Shown piece after piece: positions 6,028-14,169 of a DNA stretch of 64,000 nucleotides. Below the pieces are notes generated by a model that did no database searches, was not told the DNA's origin, and worked only from the letters and a program-made list of their open reading frames with translations. Source of the stretch: Actinomarinicola tropica (GTDB lineage: Bacteria; Actinomycetota; Acidimicrobiia; Acidimicrobiales; SKKL01); the NCBI RefSeq assembly GCF_009650215.1, contig NZ_CP045851.1:3251001-3315000 (forward strand), written 5' to 3'. The position numbers and the translations under genes were made by a program. Numbering within the stretch: position 1 is the first letter of the stretch; each line of letters starts with the position of its first letter.

Positions 6028-8292
6028 ATGAGCATCCTGGGCAACCGCGTCCTGCGCACCGAGGACCCGAAGTTCCTCACGTCAGGAGGCGAGTACGTCG
6101 CCGACGTCGAGCTGCCCGCCGGCGCGACCCACGTGGTCTACGTGCGGGCGACGATGGCCCACGCCCGCATCGAGTCGATCGAGGTGGACGAGGCGCGTGC
6201 GATGCCGGGCGTCGTCGACGTCGTCACCGCGTCCGACCTCGACCTCGACCCGATGCCGCCGCCCTTCCCGATGATCGACGCCGCGATGGGTCAGCCGTAC
6301 CTGGCGCGCGACGTCGTCCGCTACGTCGGTGAGCCGATCGCCGCGGTCATCGCCGAGTCGGAGGCCGCCGCGCTCGATGCCGCCGAGATGGTCGTCGTCG
6401 ACCTGGACCCCCTCGACACCCTCGTCGACCCCTCGACCGCCGACGGCTCCGACACGCTCCTCTTCCCCGACGCCGGCACCAACGTCGCGATGGCCATCCC
6501 GTCGAAGGACGCCGTGTCCTTCGACGGATGCGAGGTCGTCGTCTCCCAGCGGATGGTGAACCAGCGGGTCGCCGCCGGTCCGATCGAGCCTCGCGTCGCC
6601 GCGGCCTACTGGGGCGAGGACGGTCGCCTCGTCCACTACGCGTCGTGCCAGGGCGCCCACCCCGTCCGCGACGCCATCTGCGCCGGGCTCGGGCTCGAGA
6701 AGGAGCAGGTGCGGGTCGTCTCGCCCGACGTCGGCGGTGGCTTCGGGGCCAAGGGCCGCAGCTACCCCGAGGAGATCCTGCTCGGGTGGCTCGCCCGCCG
6801 GGTTGGACGTCCGGTGCGGTGGGCCGAGACGCGGTCGGAGAACATGGTCGGCATGGGCCACGGACGTGCCCAGATCCAGGACGTCACGATCGGCGGGCGG
6901 CGCGACGGCACGATCACCGCCTACCGCCTCCACGTCCTCCAGGACGCCGGCGCCTACCCCCACATGGGTGCCGTGCTGCCGTTCATGACCCGCACCATGC
7001 TCTCGGGCGTCTACTCCTTCACCGACACCGAGTTCGACTCCTCGTCGATCGTCACGAACACCACGCCCACCGCGGCGTACCGCGGCGCCGGGCGCCCCGA
7101 GGCGGCCGCCGCCATCGAGCGCGCCGTCGACCTGTTCGCCGCCGAGATCGGCATGGACCCGGCCGAGGTCCGCTTCGCGAACTTCCTCTCCCCCGACCAG
7201 TTCCCCTACACGACGCCCACCGGCACGAACTACGACTCCGGGGACTACGCCACGGCGCTCCGCACGGCCCTCGACGCCGCCGGCTACGACGACCTGCGCG
7301 CCGAGCAGGCACGGCGCCGCGCCGCGGCCGATCCCGTCGAGCTCGGCATCGGCATCTCGGTGTACGTCGAGATCACCGGTGGCGGGGGCGGCGGCGAGTA
7401 CGGCTCGGTCGAGCTGCTCCCGGACGGCAAGGTGCTGGCGAAGACGGGCTCCTCGCCGTACGGGCAGGGCCACCACACGGCGTGGGCGATGCTCGTCGCC
7501 GACCGGCTGGGGTTGTCGATCGAGGACGTCACCGTGGTGCACGGCGACACCGACGTCGTCCCCACCGGCTCGGTCACCGGCGGGTCGCGCTCGGTGCAGA
7601 TCGCCGGCTCGTCGATCCACGACGCCGCGGGCCGCCTGTCCGACATGGCCAGGGAGAAGGCCGCCGACCTGCTCGAAGCGGCGTCCGAGGACGTCGTCCA
7701 CGACACCGAGAACCGCCGGTTCCACGTCGCCGGCACCCCGGCGCGCGCCGTGTCGTGGACCGAGGTCGCCGAGGCCACCGCCGCCGAGGGCAACCCCCTC
7801 GTCGGCATCTCCGACTTCTCCCAGGGCGGCGCCACGTTCCCCTTCGGCGCCCACGTGGCCGTCGTCGAGGTCGACACCGAGACGGGCAGGGTCGAGCTGC
7901 GGCGCCTCGTCGCCGTCGACGACGCCGGCACCATCCTCAACCCGCTGCTCGCCGAGGGGCAGGTCCACGGCGGCCTGGCGCAGGGGGCCGCGCAGGCGCT
8001 GCTCGAAGAGGTCCGGTACGACGAGTACGGCACACCCCTCACCGCCAACTTCGGCGACTACGCCATCGTCACCGCCACCGACCTGCCGTCGTTCGAGCGC
8101 ATCGCCATGGAGACCCCGACGCACCTGAACCCGCTCGGCGCGAAGGGCATCGGGGAGTCCGGCACCATCGGCGCCACGCCGGCCGTGCACAACGCCGTCT
8201 GCGACGCCCTGCGCCCCCGCGGCGTCACCCACATCGACATGCCCTGCACGGCCGAGAAGGTGTGGCGGGCGATCGAGGACGCCCGCAGCTGA
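6028..8292 (+). CDS. Form II CoxL-like molybdopterin hydroxylase large subunit
   Basis: 754 residues, full length for the xanthine dehydrogenase/CO dehydrogenase large-subunit family. An N-terminal a/b hammerhead domain (about 15-125, GEYVADVELP...YVGEPIAAVIAES) is followed by the Mo-cofactor domains with GGGFGAKG near 238 and the catalytic-loop motif AYRGAGR at 350-356. That motif marks form II CoxL; true aerobic CO dehydrogenases (form I) have AYxCSFR. The C-terminus has the usual GAKGIGESGTIGATPAVHNAV. It needs FAD (CoxM-like) and 2Fe-2S (CoxS-like) subunits, and neither is encoded nearby. It should therefore hydroxylate an unknown aldehyde or heterocycle with subunits supplied elsewhere. 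It lies 37 bp after the pseudo-receiver gene, perhaps in the same transcript. Confidence 0.88.
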   Translation: MSILGNRVLRTEDPKFLTSGGEYVADVELPAGATHVVYVRATMAHARIESIEVDEARAMPGVVDVVTASDLDLDPMPPPFPMIDAAMGQPYLARDVVRYVGEPIAAVIAESEAAALDAAEMVVVDLDPLDTLVDPSTADGSDTLLFPDAGTNVAMAIPSKDAVSFDGCEVVVSQRMVNQRVAAGPIEPRVAAAYWGEDGRLVHYASCQGAHPVRDAICAGLGLEKEQVRVVSPDVGGGFGAKGRSYPEEILLGWLARRVGRPVRWAETRSENMVGMGHGRAQIQDVTIGGRRDGTITAYRLHVLQDAGAYPHMGAVLPFMTRTMLSGVYSFTDTEFDSSSIVTNTTPTAAYRGAGRPEAAAAIERAVDLFAAEIGMDPAEVRFANFLSPDQFPYTTPTGTNYDSGDYATALRTALDAAGYDDLRAEQARRRAAADPVELGIGISVYVEITGGGGGGEYGSVELLPDGKVLAKTGSSPYGQGHHTAWAMLVADRLGLSIEDVTVVHGDTDVVPTGSVTGGSRSVQIAGSSIHDAAGRLSDMAREKAADLLEAASEDVVHDTENRRFHVAGTPARAVSWTEVAEATAAEGNPLVGISDFSQGGATFPFGAHVAVVEVDTETGRVELRRLVAVDDAGTILNPLLAEGQVHGGLAQGAAQALLEEVRYDEYGTPLTANFGDYAIVTATDLPSFERIAMETPTHLNPLGAKGIGESGTIGATPAVHNAVCDALRPRGVTHIDMPCTAEKVWRAIEDARS

Positions 8293-8295
8293 CCC

Positions 8296-8958
8296 TCAGC
8301 TCGCGGCGCGCCGTCGCGGACGCTCGCCGGCCAATCGGCGCGTCTCCTCGGACAGAGGGGCGGCGAGCAGTCCGCACGTGAGGTCGACGAGCTGCTCGAC
8401 GAACAGCCGGTCGTCGCGGTGCGGGGCGGTCGCGGCGCGGCGCCCGAGCTCGACCGCGCTGAAGCGGATGGCGGCGAAGCGGCGGTGCAGCTCGACGGCC
8501 TGGGGGTCGAGCAGCGGCTCGACCGCAGCGCGCCACCGGTGCAGGCTGTTGCGGGCGCGGCCCGGTGCCGGCGCAGCGGCGTCGGTCGGGTCGACGAGCG
8601 GCTTGGCCTCGTGGACGAGCTCGGCGTTGATCTGCAGGTAGGCGGGTCCGCCGTCGGGGTCGCCGAGCTTGGCGGCGAGGGGGCGGACCAGTGCGCCGGC
8701 CATGTCCCGCAGGGACGGCGTCGCCTCGGCCTCCAGGTGGTCGAGCACGGCGTGGCGTGCCGTGTCGACGGCGGCCCGGTGCTTGTCGAGGATGGCCCGC
8801 AGCACCCCGGCACGGTCGTCGAAGTGGTACTGGACGGCCACCGCGCTCTTCGCCCCCGCGGCGCGATTGATCTCGCGGAGGCTGACGGCGTCGATGCCCC
8901 GCTCGGCGAAGAGCTCCTCGGCGGCGGTGATGATCCGCTCGCGCGTCGTCGGCGTCAC
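8296..8958 (-). CDS. TetR-family transcriptional regulator
   Basis: 220 residues. The N-terminal helix-turn-helix domain (about residues 3-50) has the TetR pattern TTRERIITAAEELFAERGIDAVSLREI followed by the YHFDDRAGVLRAIL recognition region. The rest is an all-helical ligand/dimer domain of the size usual for FadR/KstR-like repressors. GTG 8958 was chosen because the HTH begins directly after it. The gene is divergent from an acyl-CoA dehydrogenase with an 81-bp gap containing a perfect palindrome, so it probably controls that gene in response to an acyl-CoA or related ligand (inference). Its stop is 3 bp from the stop of the CoxL gene. Confidence 0.85.
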   Translation of the reverse strand: MTPTTRERIITAAEELFAERGIDAVSLREINRAAGAKSAVAVQYHFDDRAGVLRAILDKHRAAVDTARHAVLDHLEAEATPSLRDMAGALVRPLAAKLGDPDGGPAYLQINAELVHEAKPLVDPTDAAAPAPGRARNSLHRWRAAVEPLLDPQAVELHRRFAAIRFSAVELGRRAATAPHRDDRLFVEQLVDLTCGLLAAPLSEETRRLAGERPRRRAAS

Positions 8959-8994
8959 CGGCTCATCATGGCACGGTGCGAGCGCTCGTCTGTA

Positions 8995-9010
8995 TGGTGC
9001 AGCTGCACCA
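8995..9010. promoter_or_regulatory. Perfect 16-bp palindrome, probable TetR operator
   Basis: TGGTGCAGCTGCACCA is self-complementary over all 16 bases. It lies 30 bp before the acyl-CoA dehydrogenase start and 37 bp before the TetR start. Position, symmetry and length suit a TetR-family operator controlling both genes. Binding is inferred. Confidence 0.6.
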
Positions 9011-9039
9011 ATGGCCACCACGAGGGGACCGCACACGTC

Positions 9040-10326
9040 ATGGCATGGGATTTCTCCACCGAGCCCGAGTTCCAGGAGCAGCTCGACTGGGTCGCACGAT
9101 TCTGCGAGGAGGAGCTCGAGCCCCTCGAGCTGGTCTTCCCCGGCGCGTCCCGCTCCCGCGACCCGAAGATCAAGGCCATCGTCGACCCGCTGAAGCAGCA
9201 GGTGAAGGACCGCGGGCTGTGGGCGCTCTTCCTCGACGAAGACCTCGGCGGCCCGGGCTTCGGCCAGGTCAAGCTCGCCCTCCTCAACGAGATCCTCGGC
9301 AAGTACCCGTCGGCGCCGGCGATGTTCGGCACCGCCGCCCCCGACACCGGGAACATGGAGCTCGTCGCCGCCTACGGCACCGAGGAGCAGAAGGAGAAGT
9401 GGCTGTACCCGCTCATGAACCAGGAGCTGCGGTCGGCCTACTCGATGACCGAGCCCCAGGGCGGATCCGACCCGGACCTCTTCGTCACCACCGCCGTCCG
9501 CGACGGCGACGAGTGGGTCATCAACGGCGAGAAGTGGTTCACCAGCGCCGGGGCCTTCGCCGACCTCATCTTCCTCATGTGCAAGAACGGGATCTTCGTC
9601 ATCCCGAAAGGCACCCCGGGCGTGGAGATCATGCCGAACAGCCCCATCGCCCACAGCCACATCCGCTACACGGACGTGCGCGTCCCGCTCGACCACCTGC
9701 TCGGCCCCGAGAACGGCGGCAAGGTGCTGGCCCAGCGTCGCCTCGGCGGTGGCCGCATCCACCACGCCATGCGGGCCATCGCCCAGTGCCACCGGGCCTT
9801 CGACATGATGTGCGAGCGGGCACTCAGCCGAGAGGCGCACGGCAAGGTCGTCGCCGAGCACCAGATGGTCCAGGAGGCGATCGCCGACTGCTACGCCGAG
9901 ATCAAGATGCTGCGGCTGCTCATCCTCGAGACGGCCTGGGTGATCGACAACTCGAGCACCCAGGAGGCCCGCACCCAGATCGCGGCCACCAAGTACACCG
10001 CCGCGAAGGTGCTGCGCGACGTGGCGTACAAGGCGATGCACGTCCTCGGCTCGCTCGGCACCACGAACCTCACGCCCCTCAAGGCCATGTGGGACGGCGC
10101 GCCGACGATGAGCGTCATGGACGGCGTCGACGAGGTCCACAAGGTCACCGTCGCCCGCAACGTCCTGAAGGGCTACCGCCCCCACGAGGGCCTGTGGCCG
10201 ACCGAGTACATCCCCGCCAAGGCCGAGAAGGCGCGGGAGAAGTTCCAGCCGCTGCTCGACAGCGACCCGGAGCTGAAGGAGATGGCCGAGAAGATGGCCC
10301 GTCGCCAGGCGTTCGTGCGCGGCTGA
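9040..10326 (+). CDS. Acyl-CoA dehydrogenase family protein
   Basis: 428 residues. An FAD flavoenzyme expected to oxidise an acyl-CoA to the 2,3-enoyl-CoA, passing electrons to electron-transfer flavoprotein. The three-domain architecture is visible: an N-terminal helical domain (about 1-130), a middle beta domain with AYSMTEPQGGSDP and the INGEKWFTSAG strand, and a C-terminal helical domain containing AQRRLGGGRIHHAMRAI, MVQEAIADCYAEI and the final HKVTVARNVLKGY. The sequence is nearer the long ACAD10/11-like actinobacterial group than short-chain enzymes, so the substrate is uncertain. ATG 9040 starts MAWDFS. A TetR gene is divergent from it. Confidence 0.9.
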   Translation: MAWDFSTEPEFQEQLDWVARFCEEELEPLELVFPGASRSRDPKIKAIVDPLKQQVKDRGLWALFLDEDLGGPGFGQVKLALLNEILGKYPSAPAMFGTAAPDTGNMELVAAYGTEEQKEKWLYPLMNQELRSAYSMTEPQGGSDPDLFVTTAVRDGDEWVINGEKWFTSAGAFADLIFLMCKNGIFVIPKGTPGVEIMPNSPIAHSHIRYTDVRVPLDHLLGPENGGKVLAQRRLGGGRIHHAMRAIAQCHRAFDMMCERALSREAHGKVVAEHQMVQEAIADCYAEIKMLRLLILETAWVIDNSSTQEARTQIAATKYTAAKVLRDVAYKAMHVLGSLGTTNLTPLKAMWDGAPTMSVMDGVDEVHKVTVARNVLKGYRPHEGLWPTEYIPAKAEKAREKFQPLLDSDPELKEMAEKMARRQAFVRG

Positions 10327-10331
10327 CCCGC

Positions 10332-10360
10332 CCGGCGGGAACCGAGGCCGAGCCCGCCGG
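10332..10360. terminator. GC-rich hairpin between convergent genes
   Basis: CCGGCGGG (10332-10339) pairs with CCCGCCGG (10353-10360) across a 13-nt loop. It sits between the stops of the acyl-CoA dehydrogenase and the methyltransferase gene. It could end transcription from both sides, although there is no clear U-tract, as is common at this GC content. Confidence 0.45.
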
Positions 10361-10368
10361 CGCGCCGC

Positions 10369-11358
10369 TCAGGTGCGCTGGCGGGCCACCTCGAAGCAGG
10401 CGACCGCGCCGGCGGCTGCGACGTTCAGCGAGTTGAGCCGTCCGCGCAACGGGATGCCGGCGACGGCGTCGCAGCGCTGGCGCACCAGGCGGCTGAGCCC
10501 CCGCCCCTCGGCCCCGAGCACCAGGCACACCGGCTGGGAGAGGTCGAGTCCGTCGAGGCGGTCGTCGCCCGTCTCGTCGAGCCCGACGACCCACACGCCG
10601 GCGTCCTGCATGCGGGTGATGGCCGTCGGCAGGCCGCCGACGAGGGTCATGGGCAGGAACTCCACCGCCCCGGCTGCGGACTTCGTCACCGTCGGCGTGA
10701 CGTGCACCGCCCGGTGGCGGGGCAGGACCACGCCGGAGACGCCCGCGCACTCCGCCGTCCGCAGCAGCGCGCCCAGGTTGCCGGGATCGGTGACGCCGTC
10801 GAGGGCGATGAGGAAGGGCTGGCCACCGTCACGGGGCCGGAGGAGGTCCTCGAGGTCGTGCTCGGGCAGGGGCGCCGCCTCGGCGTAGACCCCCTGGGGG
10901 GCCTCGGTGCGGGCCGAGGCATCGAACTTCGTGCGGCTCACCTCGCGCAGCGGGACCTTGAGCTCGTCGGCGAGGTCGATGATGTCGTCGAGGATGTCGG
11001 CGGGCTCCATCCCGGCGCTGAGGACGACCTCCTTCACCCGGCGACGTCCGGCGAGCAGCAGCTCGCGGACCGCCTGGCGCCCCTCGACCCGGTCGCCGCC
11101 GAGCCCCTTGGGCCCGGTGCGACGGGGGGCACCGCTGTCGCCGGAGGGCCGGCGGGCCGCGGGCGCCGCGCCCTTCGCGGCCGCCCGCTGGCGACCGGCG
11201 GCCGACGACGCCGACTTGGCCTTGGCCTTCGCGCCGGCGCGGCCGACCGGCGCACCGGACTTCTTGGCGCGGGTGAACGGCGTGTCGGCGCGGGTCGAGC
11301 GCCCTCCCGACCGTCCCCGGCCGCCGCCGCGCCCACGTCCCTGTCCCGAACCAGCCAT
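10369..11358 (-). CDS. rlmB: SpoU/TrmH-family 23S rRNA 2'-O-methyltransferase
   Basis: 329 residues. A basic, Gly/Ala-rich disordered tail (about 1-85) precedes a substrate-binding L30e-like domain (VEGRQAVRELLLAG) and a knotted SPOUT domain. The three SpoU motifs are present: DGVTDPGNLGALLRTAE, LVLGAEGRGLS and IPLRGRLNSLNVAAAGAV. The enzyme uses S-adenosylmethionine to methylate a ribose 2'-OH in rRNA. RlmB (23S G2251) is the most likely member, but other TrmH-family targets are possible. The long N-terminal extension is usual in actinobacteria. ATG 11358 overlaps the ispF stop by one base (TGATG), and ispF-rlmB is a conserved pair. Confidence 0.85.
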   Translation of the reverse strand: MAGSGQGRGRGGGRGRSGGRSTRADTPFTRAKKSGAPVGRAGAKAKAKSASSAAGRQRAAAKGAAPAARRPSGDSGAPRRTGPKGLGGDRVEGRQAVRELLLAGRRRVKEVVLSAGMEPADILDDIIDLADELKVPLREVSRTKFDASARTEAPQGVYAEAAPLPEHDLEDLLRPRDGGQPFLIALDGVTDPGNLGALLRTAECAGVSGVVLPRHRAVHVTPTVTKSAAGAVEFLPMTLVGGLPTAITRMQDAGVWVVGLDETGDDRLDGLDLSQPVCLVLGAEGRGLSRLVRQRCDAVAGIPLRGRLNSLNVAAAGAVACFEVARQRT

Positions 11359-11849
11359 CAGCGTCCCTGTCCTTCGTCTCGTCGGAGTAGCGCCACCGCG
11401 GTGCACACGACGCCCTCGGCCGCCCCGATGGCGCCGAGGCCCTCGGCGCGGGTGGCCTTGATCGACACCGGCGCACCGACCATCTCGGTCATGCGGCGCT
11501 GCATCTCGTCCCGCCGGGGGGCGAGCTTCGGCCGCTCGAGCACGACGGTGCAGTCGACGTTGGCCACCGCCCAACCGTCGGCTCGGACCTGGTCGAGCGT
11601 CGCGGCCAGGAGGCGTGCGCTGTCCGCACCGGACCACGTGGGATCGGTGTCGGGGAAGTGCATGCCGATGTCGCCGAGGCCCGCGGCCCCGAGCAGCGCA
11701 TCGATGGCGGCGTGGACGACGGCGTCGGCGTCGCTGTGTCCCGCGAGGCCCGTCTCGCCCTCGAAGCGCACCCCGCCGAGCACCAGCGGGCGCGCGGGGT
11801 CGTCGCTGAACCGATGGACGTCGATGCCGTGGCCGATCCGGAGCTCCAC
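11358..11849 (-). CDS. ispF: 2-C-methyl-D-erythritol 2,4-cyclodiphosphate synthase
   Basis: 163 residues. It catalyses the fifth step of the MEP isoprenoid pathway, cyclising the CDP-methylerythritol phosphate intermediate with release of CMP. Metal and substrate motifs are clear: GHGIDVHRF at the N-terminus, LAGHSDADAVVHAAIDALLGA, DIGMHFPDTDP and the C-terminal IKATRAEGLGAIG. It is a cytoplasmic trimer in the family. GTG 11849 was chosen because the protein then starts at VELRIGHGIDVH, the normal position; longer in-frame sequence is not family-like. No ispD is adjacent, although ispD often precedes ispF in actinobacteria. Confidence 0.95.
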   Translation of the reverse strand: MELRIGHGIDVHRFSDDPARPLVLGGVRFEGETGLAGHSDADAVVHAAIDALLGAAGLGDIGMHFPDTDPTWSGADSARLLAATLDQVRADGWAVANVDCTVVLERPKLAPRRDEMQRRMTEMVGAPVSIKATRAEGLGAIGAAEGVVCTAVALLRRDEGQGR

Positions 11850-11946
11850 CGGGCCAGCGTGCCACGCACCCCGCCCCACGGCACGTTGGTGCTCACCCAG
11901 CGTGGCTCGTCGTGCGCCGCCGTCACGGTCGGTAGCATCGAGGGCC

Positions 11947-12606
11947 ATGACCGATGTCTCGTTCCTCGCCGGCGTCGAGCTGTTCTCCCAGCTCGACAAG
12001 TCGGAGCTCGGCCGCCTCGTCGAGGTGGCCGAGCGTCGCCAGCTGCGGCGCGGCGACACGCTGTTCGTCGAGGACGACGCGTCGACCGAGCTCTACGTCG
12101 TCGTGCGGGGCCGCATCGCGATCGCGAAGAAGTCGATCGACGGCCGCGAGTCGATGATGGCGCTCATGGAGCAGGACGACCTGTTCGGCGAGATGGCCTT
12201 CTTCGACGGCCAGGGGCGCTCGGCGGAGGCCCGGGCCCTCGAGCCGTCCGAGGTCGTCGTCATCCCCTACTCGGCCCTGAAGCAGATCTACGAGGCCCGC
12301 CCCGAGCTGCTGTGGAGCGTCACCGCCATGCTGGTGCGTCGGCTGCGGAGCATCGACGACGCCCTCGCCGACTCGGTGTTCCTCGACGTCACGGGCCGCA
12401 CGGCGAAGCGCCTGCTCGAGCTGGCCGGCGACGCCGAGGAGTTCTCCCTCCCGATCACCCAGGAGGAGCTGGCCGGGATGGTCGGCGCCTCCCGTGAGCG
12501 GGTCAACAAGGCCATCGCCTCGTTCATCCGGCTCGGGTGGATCGAGCAGCACGACCGCCGGTACCGCATCACGGACCGGGAGCAGCTCACCCGCCGTGCC
12601 ATCTGA
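11947..12606 (+). CDS. CRP/FNR-family transcriptional regulator
   Basis: 219 residues. A cyclic-nucleotide-binding beta-barrel (about 6-120) contains GDTLFVEDDASTELYVVVRGRIAI and the phosphate-binding-cassette region LFGEMAFFDGQGRSAEARA, close to the FGExxLxxxxRxA(T/S) pattern, so cAMP binding is plausible. A winged helix at about 150-215 has ITQEELAGMVGASRERVNKAI as helix-turn-helix. No FNR cysteines are seen. It resembles the actinobacterial Crp/GlxR group. ATG 11947 lies about 100 bp from the divergent ispF start. A downstream MarR gene overlaps its 3' end. A GTGA-N6-TCAC site at 42530-42543 is a possible target. Confidence 0.9.
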   Translation: MTDVSFLAGVELFSQLDKSELGRLVEVAERRQLRRGDTLFVEDDASTELYVVVRGRIAIAKKSIDGRESMMALMEQDDLFGEMAFFDGQGRSAEARALEPSEVVVIPYSALKQIYEARPELLWSVTAMLVRRLRSIDDALADSVFLDVTGRTAKRLLELAGDAEEFSLPITQEELAGMVGASRERVNKAIASFIRLGWIEQHDRRYRITDREQLTRRAI

Positions 12607-13096
12607 CCGCCCGCAGGTCGTCGAGCCCCGCTGGCTCGACGGGCGTCAGCAGCGTGCCTGGCGCCAGATCATCGCCGGGACCACCCTGCTCATGGACCAG
12701 CTGGAGCGCGAGCTGCGGGCCGAGCACGGGCTCACGCTCGCCGACTACGAGATCCTGGTCCACCTGTCCGAGGCCCCCGAGCGGCGCCTGCGGATGGCGG
12801 ATCTCGCCGATGCCGCGTCCGTGTCCCGCAGCCGCCTCACCCACCGGGTGGACCGGATGACCGCGCAGGGGCTCGTCGAGCGCGCGCCGTGCCCGACCGA
12901 TCGGCGGGGCACCTTCGCCGTGCTCACCCCGGCGGGCTTCTCGGTCATCGAGGCCGCCGCGCCGACCCACGTCGCGGGCGTGCGCCGCTACGTCGTCGAC
13001 CCGCTCGACCCCGCCGTGCTCGACGCCGCGGGCGGGGCGCTCGGCACGGTCGCGGCCGCGATCCGAGCCGCCGCCGAAGAGCAGGATCAGGAGTAG
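12596..13096 (+). CDS. MarR-family transcriptional regulator
   Basis: 166 residues. Winged-helix DNA-binding protein with the MarR layout: a dimerisation helix (LMDQLERELRAEHGLTLADYEILVHL), a recognition helix region RMADLADAASVSRSRLTHRVDRMTAQGLVER, and the wing PTDRRGTFAVLTPAG with the DxR pair typical of the family. The C-terminal helices complete the dimer interface. GTG 12596 overlaps the last 11 bp of the CRP-family gene, so the two are probably one transcript with coupled translation. Its 3' end overlaps the convergent disA gene by 10 bp. The ligand and target are unknown. Confidence 0.85.
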   Translation: MPSDRPQVVEPRWLDGRQQRAWRQIIAGTTLLMDQLERELRAEHGLTLADYEILVHLSEAPERRLRMADLADAASVSRSRLTHRVDRMTAQGLVERAPCPTDRRGTFAVLTPAGFSVIEAAAPTHVAGVRRYVVDPLDPAVLDAAGGALGTVAAAIRAAAEEQDQE

Positions 13097-14160
13097 CGCT
13101 CGAGGATCGAGGTCTCGGCCAGGCGGGTGAGTCCCTCCTTGATGGCCCGGGCCCGGGCCGCGCCGACGCCCTCGACCTCCTCCAGGTCCCCGGTGGTGGC
13201 CCGCATGATCTTCTGCAGGTTGCCGAACCGGCGCACGATGTTGTCGACCACCGCGTCGGGGAGACGGGGCACCTTCGACAGCAGGCGGTAGCCACGGGGC
13301 GTCACGGAGCGGTCGAGGTCGATGCCGTCGCCCGGCATCCGGAGCGACTCGGCGATGGCCTTGAGGTCGAGCAGCTCCTCGGTGTCGTAGCCGGCGAGGG
13401 CGCCCATGGCCTCCGCCAGCTTCCAGTCGACACCCTCGTGGAAGTAGTCGCGGACCACCTGGCGGCCGTCCTCGAACACCCCGCCGAGCAGCTCCTCGAG
13501 CTGCAGCATGATGAGGCGTCCGTCGACCCCGAGCTCGATGACGTCGATCTCGATCTCGTCGGCGATGCGGCGCACCATCTCGGTGCGCTGGAGCACGCTG
13601 ACGACGTCGCGCAGGGTGACGAGGTCCTCGACCTCGAGCGCCGACAGGGACGCCGACACGGCGTCGAGCCGCGAGCGGTATCGCTCCAGGGTCTGGAGGG
13701 CCTGGTTGGCCCGGCTCAGCAGCCGAGCGGTGGGCTCGAGGGGGTGCTTCTCGTCGCCGACGTAGACCGCGATGACCGCCATGTCCTCCGACACCGAGAT
13801 GACGGGGACGTCGATCGAGCGGGCGACCCGCTCGGCGGTGCGGTGCCGGGTGCCGGTCTCGGAGGTGGGGACGTTGGGGTTCGGCACCAGGTGCACGTTG
13901 GCCCGGGCGATGCGGGACGCGTCGCGGGCCAGGATGATGGCGCCGTCCATCTTGGCCAGCTCCGACAGGCGCTGGGGGCTGAACGCGGCGTCGAGGAGGA
14001 ACCCGCCGGAGCAGATGTTCAGCACCTCGGGCCCGTCGCCGATGACGATGAGCGCGCCCTTGCCGGCCTGCAGGATGCGGTCGAGGCCCTCGCGCAGGGG
14101 CTTGCCCGGCGCGATCGCCCGCAGGGCGTCGAGCGATGCGGGGCTGTGCCGGGCGACCAC
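13087..14160 (-). CDS. disA: Diadenylate cyclase / DNA-integrity scanning protein
   Basis: 357 residues. It condenses two ATP into cyclic di-AMP and scans DNA for branched structures. The N-terminal DAC domain (about 10-150) carries the active-site motifs KMDGAI and SETGTRHRTAER (DGA and RHR). A helical linker leads to a C-terminal helix-hairpin-helix DNA-binding domain near residues 295-350 (LPDAVVDNIVRRFGNLQKI, then LEEVEGVGAARARAIKEGL). Length and order match DisA enzymes. GTG 14160 is 10 bp after the radA stop; RadA is known to modulate DisA in other bacteria and the pair is conserved in mycobacteria. Low c-di-AMP output at damaged DNA is family knowledge, not seen here. Confidence 0.96.
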   Translation of the reverse strand: MVARHSPASLDALRAIAPGKPLREGLDRILQAGKGALIVIGDGPEVLNICSGGFLLDAAFSPQRLSELAKMDGAIILARDASRIARANVHLVPNPNVPTSETGTRHRTAERVARSIDVPVISVSEDMAVIAVYVGDEKHPLEPTARLLSRANQALQTLERYRSRLDAVSASLSALEVEDLVTLRDVVSVLQRTEMVRRIADEIEIDVIELGVDGRLIMLQLEELLGGVFEDGRQVVRDYFHEGVDWKLAEAMGALAGYDTEELLDLKAIAESLRMPGDGIDLDRSVTPRGYRLLSKVPRLPDAVVDNIVRRFGNLQKIMRATTGDLEEVEGVGAARARAIKEGLTRLAETSILERYS

Positions 14161-14169
14161 GGCGGGAGT

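Noticed and set aside
6028-8292. Aerobic CO dehydrogenase
   Set aside because: The active-site loop is AYRGAGR (form II), not AYxCSFR, and coxM/coxS are absent.
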